A stretch of 17,331 nt of DNA. It comes from JBKPDV01 sp046728075. Its GTDB lineage: Bacteria > Acidobacteriota > Thermoanaerobaculia > UBA5066 > Gp7-AA6. Positions 1-7,290 of this stretch are shown here, piece after piece; position 1 is the stretch's first letter; every line of letters starts with the position of its first letter. The DNA lies in assembly GCA_046728075.1 (NCBI GenBank), contig JBKPDV010000109.1, forward strand, positions 1-17,331, given 5' to 3'. The position numbers and the translations under genes were made by a program. The notes below the pieces were generated by a model that was given only the letters and a program-made list of their open reading frames with translations, was not told where the DNA came from and did no database searches.

Positions 1-56
1 CTCCGGGAGAGGGGAGGGGTGAGGGGCGTACTTCCAGCTCTGTTCTGCGTTCTGAT

Positions 57-133
57 TGGAGGGACCGGGCGGATTCGAACCGCCGACCTAGAGTTTAGGA
101 AACTCTTGCTCTATCCACCTGAGCTACGGCCCC
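57..133 (-). tRNA. tRNA-Arg, anticodon CCU
   Basis: Read on the minus strand this folds as a complete cloverleaf of 77 nt. The acceptor stem GGGGCCG pairs with CGGTCCC (one G-U pair), the D stem is GCTC/GAGC, the anticodon stem AGAGT/ACTCT encloses loop TTCCTAA, and the T arm is GGCGG-TTCGAAT-CCGCC. The loop gives anticodon CCU, which reads the arginine codon AGG. The CCA end is encoded (positions 57-59 region on the plus strand). The base at position 73 is U, which is unusual for an arginine tRNA, where A or G is expected. Identity by anticodon is firm; the discriminator is the only oddity. Confidence 0.95.
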
Positions 134-147
134 GCCTTGGAGGGAGG

Positions 148-153
148 ATTGTA
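148..153 (-). promoter_or_regulatory. possible -10 box for tRNA-Arg
   Basis: On the minus strand TACAAT (5 of 6 matches to TATAAT) lies 14 bases upstream of the mature tRNA-Arg 5' end, the right distance for a start just before the tRNA. I found no convincing -35 hexamer at 16-18 bases upstream, so this is only a suggestion. Confidence 0.35.
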
Positions 154-186
154 GCGTCGGTTGAACGGGATAGGGGCCCTCCTCGT

Positions 187-216
187 TTGACAGGACTCGG
201 CCCGGTCCTGTAGACT
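187..216 (+). promoter_or_regulatory. sigma70-type promoter for the small membrane protein pair
   Basis: A perfect TTGACA (187-192) is followed after 18 bases by TAGACT (211-216, 4 of 6 matches to TATAAT). The predicted start near 223 would leave a leader of about 20 nt that contains a GAGG ribosome site just before the ATG at 245. Seen in sequence; activity is inferred. Confidence 0.6.
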
Positions 217-244
217 AGTTTGCATTGCAAAGTACGAGGCGATC

Positions 245-589
245 ATGACAAGCGGCAATGCAACGAAACGTCTTCTCTGGCTGGCCCCCCTCGGCGCCCT
301 TCTGTCGATTCCAGCGGTCCTGGTTCCCGCTGCAGGGCTTTTGGACATCGACCCCTCGAGCCCAATCCTTCATCCGGTTGTGGTTCTGGGAGGGCTCCTC
401 GTTGCGTTAGTCTTAAACGCGATGGCCGTGTTGCGGCTCCACTTTCAGCAGGACGACGCCGGTTTCCTGGGATCCGTGCGGGTCCTTGCCCGGTGGCCGA
501 ACCTGGCGGTTCTCGTCGTCACATCCGTGCTCACGGCGGGCTTGTTCTGCTACGGGTTTCTGGAGAATTTTCGAATCGTGTCCCGGTAG
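245..589 (+). CDS. small three-helix membrane protein of unknown function
   Basis: I do not recognise the family. The 114-residue product has three hydrophobic stretches long enough to span the membrane (about residues 9-32, 42-64 and 86-107), short charged loops, and no obvious catalytic motif. The start is supported by GAGG six bases before the ATG and by a TTGACA/TAGACT promoter immediately upstream. The next gene begins 32 bases after the stop on the same strand and also encodes a membrane-anchored protein, so the two probably share a transcript. A longer frame through this region on the same strand (from about 220) has no ribosome site and lacks the hydrophobic pattern of a real protein in its first half. 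The coding call is reasonable; the function is unknown. Confidence 0.65.
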   Translation: MTSGNATKRLLWLAPLGALLSIPAVLVPAAGLLDIDPSSPILHPVVVLGGLLVALVLNAMAVLRLHFQQDDAGFLGSVRVLARWPNLAVLVVTSVLTAGLFCYGFLENFRIVSR

Positions 590-621
590 GGCCCTCTCTT
601 CCAGAGCTCGAAGAAGCCGGC

Positions 622-951
622 ATGAAAGCTGCTCCTCCTCCCAAGACCTCGCGGAGGAGGAAGCCGCGCGTGGAACCAAAAGACAGTCCCAATGAAACCA
701 AATCGGTTCGGAGCTCGAAGTCGGCCAAGCCGACTCCCCCGGCCCCGGCTGAGTGGGTTCCAACGGAAGACGCATCGTCCCCGGCGAAGAAACCGCCGCG
801 GCAGACGGCCTCGGCAAACCCCGTCTCGCCCGATGACCTGGTTGCGGATCAAGCGATGGGCTGGGACGACTCCTGGATTCCGCTGGTCTCGGCCTTCGCC
901 GTCGGACTCGTGGCCGGATTGATCGCGGGGATTCTCGTCGCCCGGGACTAA
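622..951 (+). CDS. tail-anchored protein with Pro/Lys/Ser-rich cytoplasmic region
   Basis: Function unknown. The 109-residue product begins with about 80 hydrophilic, low-complexity residues rich in Pro, Lys, Ser and Arg, with an acidic patch (DDLVADQ...WDD) just before a single C-terminal hydrophobic segment (about residues 84-107). The segment is rich in Gly, Ala and Val, with repeated small residues of the kind that pack helices together. This is the layout of a tail-anchored inner-membrane protein. I chose the ATG at 622 because it follows the stop of the upstream gene by 32 bases and has a weak GAAG-type site. The open frame extends further upstream, but there it overlaps the preceding membrane gene. 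It ends 11 bases from the convergent REC/EAL gene, with no clear terminator between. Confidence 0.55.
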   Translation: MKAAPPPKTSRRRKPRVEPKDSPNETKSVRSSKSAKPTPPAPAEWVPTEDASSPAKKPPRQTASANPVSPDDLVADQAMGWDDSWIPLVSAFAVGLVAGLIAGILVARD

Positions 952-962
952 AGGTCTCCGGG

Positions 963-2648
963 TCAGCCCGAGCTCTGTCTCGCGAATTCTCGGGCGGGGG
1001 CGGTCGCGGGGATCTCTTCGGGAACGCCGAGGTAGAAGCCCTGGCCGTAGGGGATGCCGAGCCGGCGGCATTCCTCGAGGTCCTGGGGCGTCTCGATCCC
1101 TTCGGCCACGCAAACGGCGTCGATGCGGCGAGCGAGGTTGACCAGCATCTCGACGACGTCGCGTTTGATCGTGTCCGTGGTCAGGCCCGTCACGAGGGTA
1201 TTGGCGACCTTCAGGTATCCCGGGCGCAGCTCCGAGATCGACTGCAGGGAGGCATAACCGGACCCCGCGTCGTCGATCGCGATCCCGAATCCGCGTTCCC
1301 GCAGCGAGGAGAGCGCGTCCCGGAAGATCGGGATGTCGCGGATCGCAGACCGCTCCGTCACTTCCAGCACGATTTTCTGGGGCAGCGCCAGAAGGGTCTG
1401 CAACATGTCGCGCCGACCAGTCAGCGTCGTGATGGAGTCCGCCTCCACGTTGATGAAGAGACGCCCTCCGCCGCGGGCGGAGTAGCGCTTCGCGGCCGAG
1501 TTGATACACAACTGCTCCAGCTCCCAGGTGGCATCGTGATCTTCGGCAAACTGGAACAGGAGCTCCGGGCTCTCGAAGGCCGAGTCCGCCGGACCGCGCG
1601 TCAGGGCCTCGTGTCCGTAGATCTCCATCGTGTTCAAGTCGAAGATCGGCTGATAGACCGTCCGGACTCGACCCTTGTGGAGAATGTCGAGGAACGTCTC
1701 CCGCAGGATCGCCTGACGCTCCTCCTCTTTGCTCGTCGCGAGGACGATCGCCTGGCGCAGCGCGCGATAGACGAGACGCTCGACCCGCATCTGTGGATTG
1801 GAGTGGATGACGGAGTGCCCGACGAAAACTCCGATCCGTTTGTGGATCCGGGAGCCGAAGGCCTCGTCGAGCGTGGCGCGCAGGGATTCCTCCACCTGAC
1901 GCGACTTGCGCTGGAGGCGGGCGAGCGCGTCCCCCTCGGAATCGAGCGTCGTAAACACGTAGAAGTCCGAGCCTCCCGTTCGGTTGACGGCCACGAAGTC
2001 CTCCGTCCCGAAGACGGTGCCGAGCATCCGCCGGAGAGCCTTGCCCGTCGCGCGCAGCAGGCTGTCGAAGACTTCCCAGCCGTAGGTCTCCTCGATGTGG
2101 CTGTACTGCTCGACGTCGACGAAGAGAACCCCGAGGTCCCGGTTGTCGAGCAGCCGGTCCCGCAGAGCGTCGATGATGACCGGCACCGTCGGAAGCTCCG
2201 TGACGGAGTCGAACAGGAGGTTCTTGAAGCGCATCTCGTCGGTGTCGGGGGGGATGAAGGGCGCCGGCTTCTCTCCGCGTTCCTCGAGCAGCTTGCGAAC
2301 GGTCGAGAGCAGCTTCCGGCGCGTGAAGGGTTTGGTGATGTAGTCGTCGGCTCCCACCTGCATGCCGGTGATCAAGTCCCGGATCTCGCTCTTGACCGTC
2401 AGCATCGCTATCGGGATCTGACGCGTCTCCGGGGCGTTCTTCAGGGTGGTGCAGACTTCCCAGCCCGAAAGCTCCGGCATCATGACGTCTAAGAGAATCA
2501 GGTCGGGCTTGAACTCGCGCGCCGTCTCGATCCCCTCCCGGCCGGTGTGCGCCGTAAAGGCGGAATACCCGGCGGAGGCGAGGATCGTCTGAACGATCAA
2601 CAGAATGTCTTCGTCGTCGTCGACGATGAGGATCTTTTCGGCGGGCAT
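963..2648 (-). CDS. response regulator with degenerate GGDEF and EAL (c-di-GMP phosphodiesterase) domains
   Basis: The 561-residue product has a receiver domain at about 1-122 with acidic pocket D10-D12, phosphoacceptor D54 in LLDVMMPE and K107 in TKPF. A GGDEF-like domain follows at about 140-310, with the signature degraded to GGSDF (225-229), so cyclase activity is unlikely. An EAL domain at about 315-550 keeps most expected catalytic and metal residues: E347 (EAL), N400, E429, D459/D460 (DDAGSG), K480, E516 (AEGIET) and Q536 (GQGF). It is therefore probably a phosphorylation-controlled cyclic di-GMP phosphodiesterase, with the dead GGDEF perhaps acting as a GTP sensor. The KxD Asp after K480 is Ala. 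I start at MPAEKILIVDD because the receiver fold begins there; a longer in-frame start adds 25 non-homologous residues. No strong ribosome site is seen. It lies 49 bases after apt; no kinase gene is nearby. Confidence 0.92.
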   Translation of the reverse strand: MPAEKILIVDDDEDILLIVQTILASAGYSAFTAHTGREGIETAREFKPDLILLDVMMPELSGWEVCTTLKNAPETRQIPIAMLTVKSEIRDLITGMQVGADDYITKPFTRRKLLSTVRKLLEERGEKPAPFIPPDTDEMRFKNLLFDSVTELPTVPVIIDALRDRLLDNRDLGVLFVDVEQYSHIEETYGWEVFDSLLRATGKALRRMLGTVFGTEDFVAVNRTGGSDFYVFTTLDSEGDALARLQRKSRQVEESLRATLDEAFGSRIHKRIGVFVGHSVIHSNPQMRVERLVYRALRQAIVLATSKEEERQAILRETFLDILHKGRVRTVYQPIFDLNTMEIYGHEALTRGPADSAFESPELLFQFAEDHDATWELEQLCINSAAKRYSARGGGRLFINVEADSITTLTGRRDMLQTLLALPQKIVLEVTERSAIRDIPIFRDALSSLRERGFGIAIDDAGSGYASLQSISELRPGYLKVANTLVTGLTTDTIKRDVVEMLVNLARRIDAVCVAEGIETPQDLEECRRLGIPYGQGFYLGVPEEIPATAPAREFARQSSG

Positions 2649-2697
2649 CGGCGTGTTTTTGCTCGATTGGTGAAGAAACGGCTTTTTTGGAGTCTGC

Positions 2698-3213
2698 CTA
2701 TAGTAGCAGGACCGAGTGCACATTCCGGTGCGGCAGGCGCGAGCGGCCGCCTAACTTCTCGAGCTCGATGAAAAAAGAGATCCCGACCACCTTCGCCTTG
2801 AGCCTGTCCGCCAGCTGCCCGGCGGCCTCCGCCGTGCCGCCCGTCGCCAGGACGTCGTCCACGATCAGCACCCTCTCCCCAGGCTGGCAGGCGTCGCGAT
2901 GGATCTCGAGGCTGTCCTTTCCGTATTCCAGGCCGTAGCCGACCCGGAGGCTCTCTCGAGGAAGCTTGCCGGGCTTTCGCAGCGGAACGAAGCCGACGTG
3001 GAGCTCCCGGGCGATGGCCGCCCCAAACATGAAGCCACGGGCCTCGATGCCCAGGACCTTCCCGGGGGGATCGTCGCAGAACGGGCGGGCCATCTCGCGG
3101 ATCGCGGCCTGAAACGCGTCGGGAGATGCCAAGAGCGGCGTGATGTCGCGAAACAGGATCCCCGGCGAGGGAAAATCCGGGACGTCCCGAATGAAGCTCT
3201 TGAAGTCCGTCAT
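2698..3213 (-). CDS. apt: adenine phosphoribosyltransferase
   Basis: The 171-residue product has the usual length and layout of type I phosphoribosyltransferases that convert adenine and PRPP to AMP in the cytosol (purine salvage). The N-terminus reads IRDVPDFPSPGILFRDITPLL, a hallmark of Apt, and the PRPP-binding loop VLIVDDVLATGGT lies at 115-127. The region GIEARGFMFG (55-64) carries the conserved base-binding segment. The ATG overlaps the stop of the acylphosphatase gene by the ATGA arrangement (3210-3213), so translation is probably coupled. The last gene of the run, REC/EAL, starts 49 bases downstream. Confidence 0.97.
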   Translation of the reverse strand: MTDFKSFIRDVPDFPSPGILFRDITPLLASPDAFQAAIREMARPFCDDPPGKVLGIEARGFMFGAAIARELHVGFVPLRKPGKLPRESLRVGYGLEYGKDSLEIHRDACQPGERVLIVDDVLATGGTAEAAGQLADRLKAKVVGISFFIELEKLGGRSRLPHRNVHSVLLL

Positions 3214-3479
3214 CGCGTGATCTCGAAGGAGTGGAAGGCGCCGGGGCTGACATCTTCGACCGCCACTCCCGCTACGCGCGAGCCGAGCGGGCCTTTGCGA
3301 AGCCGGTCCAGGTAGCCGTCGACGGCGGCCTGTTCTCCCTCGACCATCGTCTCGACAGTGCCGTCGGGGCGGTTGCGCACCCAGCCTTTGACTCCCGCCT
3401 CGCGAGCGGCCCGCTCGGCAAAGAAGCGGAAACCCACGCCCTGAACCCGACCCGACACGACGGCCCTCCGCGCGATCAT
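3210..3479 (-). CDS. acyP: acylphosphatase
   Basis: An 89-residue single-domain protein of exactly the family's usual size. It hydrolyses the carboxyl-phosphate bond of acyl phosphates in the cytosol. The two signatures are both present: GRVQGVGFR (10-18), whose Arg18 binds phosphate, and KGWVRNRPDGTVE (31-43), whose Asn36 orients the water. The start ATG overlaps the TGA of pcm (ATGA at 3476-3479), and its own TGA overlaps the ATG of apt, so it sits in the middle of a tightly coupled three-gene unit. The physiological substrate is unknown for bacterial members. Confidence 0.95.
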   Translation of the reverse strand: MIARRAVVSGRVQGVGFRFFAERAAREAGVKGWVRNRPDGTVETMVEGEQAAVDGYLDRLRKGPLGSRVAGVAVEDVSPGAFHSFEITR

Positions 3480-4168
3480 GGAAGCGCTCCGGGCCGTCCG
3501 AACTTGCCCACCAGGGGCACGAAGACGACTGCCTCCCCCTCTTCCTGCGCGAAATCCGTCTTGCGGCGGCGAACCACCCGCAGCCTCTGCCCCTCGGGAG
3601 GGCCCACGGGCACGACCAAACGGCCCCCCACCGCGAGCTGCGCGAGCAGCGGCTCCGGCACGTCCCCTGTCCCGGCGGTGACCAGGATGCGGTCGTAGGG
3701 GGCCGCGGCCGGGTACCCGTAGGTCCCGTCGAACGCCTTGACAGAGACGTTGTGGCAGCCCAGCGATCTCAACAGCGCCGCCGCCTTCCGGGCGAGCTCG
3801 TCGATGCGCTCGAGCGAATAGACCGTGCGCGCGAGACGCGAGAGCACCGCCGTCTGATAACCCGAGCCTGTGCCGATCTCGAGGACCTTGTGGTGTGGCT
3901 CGATGGACAGCCGCTGGCTCATCATTCCGACAACGAAGGGCTGAGAGATGGTCTGGCCATGCCCGATCGGGAGCGAGTGGTCGCCGTAAGCCTTCGACCG
4001 CACGGGCTCGGGAACGAAACGATGCCGCGGCACCCATCGCATCGCCTCAAGGACTCGAGGATCGTCGACGCCGCGCGGAACGACGAACCGCTCCAGCATC
4101 TCGAGCCGCTGGGCCTCTTCTCGGTTCGCTGACCCCTTTTGACTCGGGATGCGAGGCATTTCCTTCAT
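3476..4168 (-). CDS. pcm: protein-L-isoaspartate O-methyltransferase
   Basis: The 230-residue product carries out SAM-dependent methylation of isoaspartyl residues, starting repair of damaged proteins. The family is shown by DDPRVLEAMRWVPRHRFVPE (35-54), DHSLPIGHGQTISQPFVVG (63-81) with the active-site region, the SAM motif VLEIGTGSGYQTAVLS (95-110), and DGTYGYPAAAPYDRILVTAG (147-166). The start could be the ATG at 4168 or the ATG at 4159 three codons later; neither has a good Shine-Dalgarno, and AAGGA lies too close to the second. Open frame continues upstream but runs into the divergent E1 gene and loses similarity. It is the first gene of the pcm-acyP-apt unit, with ATGA overlap into acyP. 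The divergent spacer to the E1 start is only 52 bases. Confidence 0.94.
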   Translation of the reverse strand: MKEMPRIPSQKGSANREEAQRLEMLERFVVPRGVDDPRVLEAMRWVPRHRFVPEPVRSKAYGDHSLPIGHGQTISQPFVVGMMSQRLSIEPHHKVLEIGTGSGYQTAVLSRLARTVYSLERIDELARKAAALLRSLGCHNVSVKAFDGTYGYPAAAPYDRILVTAGTGDVPEPLLAQLAVGGRLVVPVGPPEGQRLRVVRRRKTDFAQEEGEAVVFVPLVGKFGRPGALP

Positions 4169-4220
4169 TGTAAAGGGATTTGCTCGGAAGAAAGGAAGGA
4201 AATGGCTGGACAGGACGTTT

Positions 4221-6314
4221 ATGATTGGCGCTTTGAAACCACTCGACGGAGGAATTTTGAGCCCACAAGAAACCACGGAACTGGCTCGGGTCTCGGGGCT
4301 GCCCGACGTGTCCCGGGAAGAGCTGAAGAAGTGGTATGGGGTCATGCAGCTCGGGCGGGTGCTCGATGACAAGGCTCCCAATTACTTGAAGCAGGGGCTC
4401 GGCTGGAGCTACCACGCCCCGTGCGCGGGTCATGACGCGATCCAGCTTGCCCTGGGCTTGACGTTCCGGACGGGGCGCGACTACCTCTTTCCCTACTACC
4501 GGGACCTGACGACCTGCCTCGCCGCCGGCCTGACGGCCGAGGAGATTCTCTTGAACGGCATGTCCAAGGCCACCGATGTGGCTTCGGGCGGCCGGCACAT
4601 GTCTAACCACTTCGCCAAGCCGGAGATCGGGATTCAGAACGTGTCGTCCTGCGTCTCCAACCAGGCCCAGCACGCCGCCGGCCTCGCTCGAGCGATCAAG
4701 ACCTACGGAAAGGACGCGATCGTTTTCTGTTCCGTCGGCGAGTCCTCGACTTCCGAGGGCTATTTCTTCGAAGCGATCAACGGCTCCTCTCACGAGCAGC
4801 TGCCGGTCGTTTTCGTCGTGCAGGACAACGGTTATGGCATCTCCGTTCCCAAGGCCGACCAGACGGCGAATCTCTATGCCTCCGACAACTTCACCGGGAT
4901 CAAGAACGTCAAGATCATCCATTGCGACGGCCTGGACGTCTTCGACTCCTTCCGGGCGATGCGGGAGGCGGTGGAATATGTCCGCACCGGCGAGGGCTGC
5001 GCCATCGTGCACGCCGTCGTCGTCCGGATCCACTCGCACTCCAACTCCGATCGGCAGGAGCTTTACCGAACCCCCGAAGAGCTCGCGGCCGCGCGCGCGG
5101 CGGATCCCCTTCCCCGGTTTCGCCGCACGCTCCTGGAAAACGGATGGGTCACCGAGGAAGAGATCACCGCGATCGAGGCGCAGAACCAGCAGACCTACGA
5201 CGCCGCGGCCGACCGTGCGAAGGCGGCGCCGGATCCCTCCCCCGAATCCATTTTCGAGTTCGTCGAGCCGGATCCCTGGGTGCCGGAGAAGTGGCCCGAC
5301 GGAATTCCGGACGGCTCGGGCGAGCCGATGACGCTCGTCCAGGCGCTCAACACGACCCTGAAGGAAGAGTTCCGGCACAACCCGGACACCTTCATCTGGG
5401 GACAGGACGTCGCCTACAGGGACAAGGGAGGCGTCTTCAACGTCACGAAGGGAATGCAGCAGGAATTCGGCGCGCGGCGCGTCTTCAACGGTCCCCTCGC
5501 CGAGGACTTCATTCTCGGGACCTCGGACGGTTTCTCGCGCCTCGACGGAAAGATCCGAGTGGTGGTCGAGGGAGCGGAGTTCGCCGACTACTTCTGGCCG
5601 GCAGCCGAGCAGATGATCGAGATGTCCCACGAGTCCTGGCGCACGCGCGGCAAGTACGTGCCCAACGTCACGATCCGCCTCGCGTCGGGCGGATATATCG
5701 GCGGCGGGCTCTACCACTCTCAGAACATCGAGGGGTGGCTCACCACGCTGCCGGGTATCCGGATCGTCGTGCCCGCCTTCGCCGATGACGCGGCCGGTCT
5801 GCTGCGGACATCCATCCGCTCCCGCGGGATCACGCTGTACCTCGAGCCAAAATTCCTTTACAACAATCCGATGGCGCGGGCCAACGTCCCGCCGGAATTC
5901 GCTGTCCCTTTCGGGAAGGCTCGGACAAGGCGAGAAGGAAAAGACCTGACGATTTTCGCCTACGGAACCCCGGTCCACTTCGCGCTGGAGGCGGCCGCGG
6001 CGCTCGAAAAGGAAAACAAATCTGTCGAGGTGATCGATCTGCGGTCTCTGGTGCCTCTGGACCGCGAGACGATCCTCGCCTCGGTAAAGAAGACGAATCG
6101 GGTCCTGGTCGCTCACGAGGACAAGGTTCACGGAGGCTTCGGCGGTGAGATCGCCTCTCAAGTCCAGGAATCGGTCTTCGAGTACCTCGACGCCCCGATC
6201 GGCCGCGTCGGTTCGACTTTCACGCCCGTGGGTTTCAACCGGATTCTCGAGCGAGCCATCCTGCCGAACACCGAGAAGGTGCTCGAGGCGGCGCGAAAGG
6301 TGCTGAATTACTGA
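4221..6314 (+). CDS. 2-oxoacid dehydrogenase E1, alpha and beta subunits fused in one chain
   Basis: The 697-residue thiamine-diphosphate enzyme catalyses oxidative decarboxylation of a 2-oxo acid, most likely branched-chain or pyruvate-like, and hands the acyl group to an E2 lipoyl subunit. The alpha half (about 1-345) has YRD (93-95), GRHMSNH (125-131) and the ThDP motif from G173-E174-S175 to QDN (201-203). It also has the loop HSHSNSDR (271-278), which resembles the phosphorylation loop. The beta half (about 368-697) has LAEDFILGTSDGFSR (426-440) with catalytic-site Glu428, GAEFADYFWPAAEQM (451-465), and YHSQNIEGWLTTLPGIRIVVP (498-518). I chose the ATG at 4221 because AGGA stands a few bases before it and it clears the divergent pcm gene; an in-frame ATG at 4149 would overlap pcm. 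No E2 or E3 gene is in the window, so the substrate cannot be read from context. Confidence 0.95.
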   Translation: MIGALKPLDGGILSPQETTELARVSGLPDVSREELKKWYGVMQLGRVLDDKAPNYLKQGLGWSYHAPCAGHDAIQLALGLTFRTGRDYLFPYYRDLTTCLAAGLTAEEILLNGMSKATDVASGGRHMSNHFAKPEIGIQNVSSCVSNQAQHAAGLARAIKTYGKDAIVFCSVGESSTSEGYFFEAINGSSHEQLPVVFVVQDNGYGISVPKADQTANLYASDNFTGIKNVKIIHCDGLDVFDSFRAMREAVEYVRTGEGCAIVHAVVVRIHSHSNSDRQELYRTPEELAAARAADPLPRFRRTLLENGWVTEEEITAIEAQNQQTYDAAADRAKAAPDPSPESIFEFVEPDPWVPEKWPDGIPDGSGEPMTLVQALNTTLKEEFRHNPDTFIWGQDVAYRDKGGVFNVTKGMQQEFGARRVFNGPLAEDFILGTSDGFSRLDGKIRVVVEGAEFADYFWPAAEQMIEMSHESWRTRGKYVPNVTIRLASGGYIGGGLYHSQNIEGWLTTLPGIRIVVPAFADDAAGLLRTSIRSRGITLYLEPKFLYNNPMARANVPPEFAVPFGKARTRREGKDLTIFAYGTPVHFALEAAAALEKENKSVEVIDLRSLVPLDRETILASVKKTNRVLVAHEDKVHGGFGGEIASQVQESVFEYLDAPIGRVGSTFTPVGFNRILERAILPNTEKVLEAARKVLNY

Positions 6315-6320
6315 CTTTGA

Positions 6321-6430
6321 CTGAGGACGGAGGACCGAGGACCGAGGACTCGAGGGGCATCACCCAGGATGCGAATCGGCATCGCGGCGCCGGCCATTTG
6401 AGTCCTCAGTTCGCAGTCCTCAGTCCTCAG
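6321..6430. repeat. heptad repeats forming a large inverted repeat between convergent genes
   Basis: Four tandem heptads of the form CNGAGGA occupy 6321-6348 (CTGAGGA, CGGAGGA, CCGAGGA, CCGAGGA). Four of the complementary form TCCTCAG occupy 6403-6430 (one degraded to TTCGCAG). The two 28-base arms can pair, imperfectly, around a 54-base loop. The right arm contains the stop codon and final codons of surE. The element lies exactly between two convergent genes and could act as a two-way terminator or transcript-end stabiliser, but no T-tract follows either arm. The repeat is seen directly; the role is inferred. Confidence 0.8.
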
Positions 6431-7202
6431 TCGATCTCACCAAACCGTGCTGCTCGATTCCCGCTACCACTTCCTCCAACACCTGCATCGTCCGGTAGTC
6501 GGTCAGGTCGAGGTGCAGGGGTGAGATCGAGATGAACTTGTTGGCGACGGCTCCGATGTCTGTCCCCTCTTCGATGTCGCCGGTCGGAATCGTCGCACCG
6601 ATCCAGTAGTACGGCCGCCCGCGGGGATCCGTCTTCTCGATCACCGCTTCGCCATAGCGGCGCTTGCCCAATCGGACGACCTTGACGCCGCGCGGCTCTC
6701 CCGCTGGAACGTTGACGTTGACGAGCGTCCCGGCCGGAAGGGGTTTCTCGAGCAGCCGGCGCGCGAGTCTCTCTGCGAAGCGGGCCGCGGCGTCGAACGT
6801 GAACCCGGTCTCGATCTCCTGCGAGATCGCCACCGACGGGATTCCGATCAGCGTCCCCTCGAACGCGGCCGAGACCGTTCCGGAGTAGGTCACGTCGTCG
6901 CCGAGGTTCAATCCCAGGTTGATTCCCGAGACCAGGAGGTGCGGCCGCCGGTCCTTCAGGAGGTGCAGAACGCCCCAGTTGACACAATCGGTCGGCGTTC
7001 CGTCGACGGCCCAGCGATTCTCCCCGACGAGCTTTGCGCGCAGCGGGCTGTGCAGCGTCAGCGAGTGTCCGGCCGCGCTTCGCTCTTGGGCCGGTGCGAC
7101 AGTGCAGACCTCGCCGACAGAGGAGAGAGCCATCGCGAGCCGCTCAATCCCTTCCGTGAAGATCCCGTCATCATTCGTGACGAGGATGCGCGGCCGATCC
7201 AT
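6420..7202 (-). CDS. surE: 5'/3'-nucleotidase SurE (survival protein)
   Basis: The 260-residue product is the usual length for SurE, a metal-dependent cytosolic nucleoside-monophosphate phosphatase. Signatures are ILVTNDDG (6-13) with metal ligands D11 and D12, Ser42 in QERSAAG, and VSGINLGLNLGDDVTYSGTV (91-110) with metal ligand Asn95; VDGTPTDCVNWG (67-78) also fits. I take the ATG at 7202, with GGGCGAG upstream as a weak ribosome site; a TTG one codon earlier is possible. The last residues (STED and the stop) are encoded within the heptad repeat, so the extreme C-terminus is probably not conserved. It lies 88 bases after pspC in the same direction. Confidence 0.96.
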   Translation of the reverse strand: MDRPRILVTNDDGIFTEGIERLAMALSSVGEVCTVAPAQERSAAGHSLTLHSPLRAKLVGENRWAVDGTPTDCVNWGVLHLLKDRRPHLLVSGINLGLNLGDDVTYSGTVSAAFEGTLIGIPSVAISQEIETGFTFDAAARFAERLARRLLEKPLPAGTLVNVNVPAGEPRGVKVVRLGKRRYGEAVIEKTDPRGRPYYWIGATIPTGDIEEGTDIGAVANKFISISPLHLDLTDYRTMQVLEEVVAGIEQHGLVRSTED

Positions 7203-7290
7203 CAACTCGCCCTGCCCGCAGAAGCCATCGGAAGATTGTAAGCGTTGCTCAGCCAGCCGCCGCGGTCGCTCCCGCAGCGCGTCGCGATGG

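Noticed and set aside
220..621. Upstream extension of the tail-anchored protein gene
   Set aside because: It would overlap the three-helix protein gene in another frame, has no ribosome site and reads as Arg/Pro/Gly-rich non-coding sequence; the ATG at 622 is better.
1536..2492. A 318-codon plus-strand open frame opposite the REC/EAL gene
   Set aside because: Charge-biased shadow of a gene whose catalytic motifs are intact on the other strand.
4047..6161. A 704-codon open frame on the minus strand opposite the E1 gene
   Set aside because: It mirrors a well-identified enzyme gene, is Arg/Asp/Val-rich without family signatures, and also overlaps pcm; it is a GC-rich antisense shadow.
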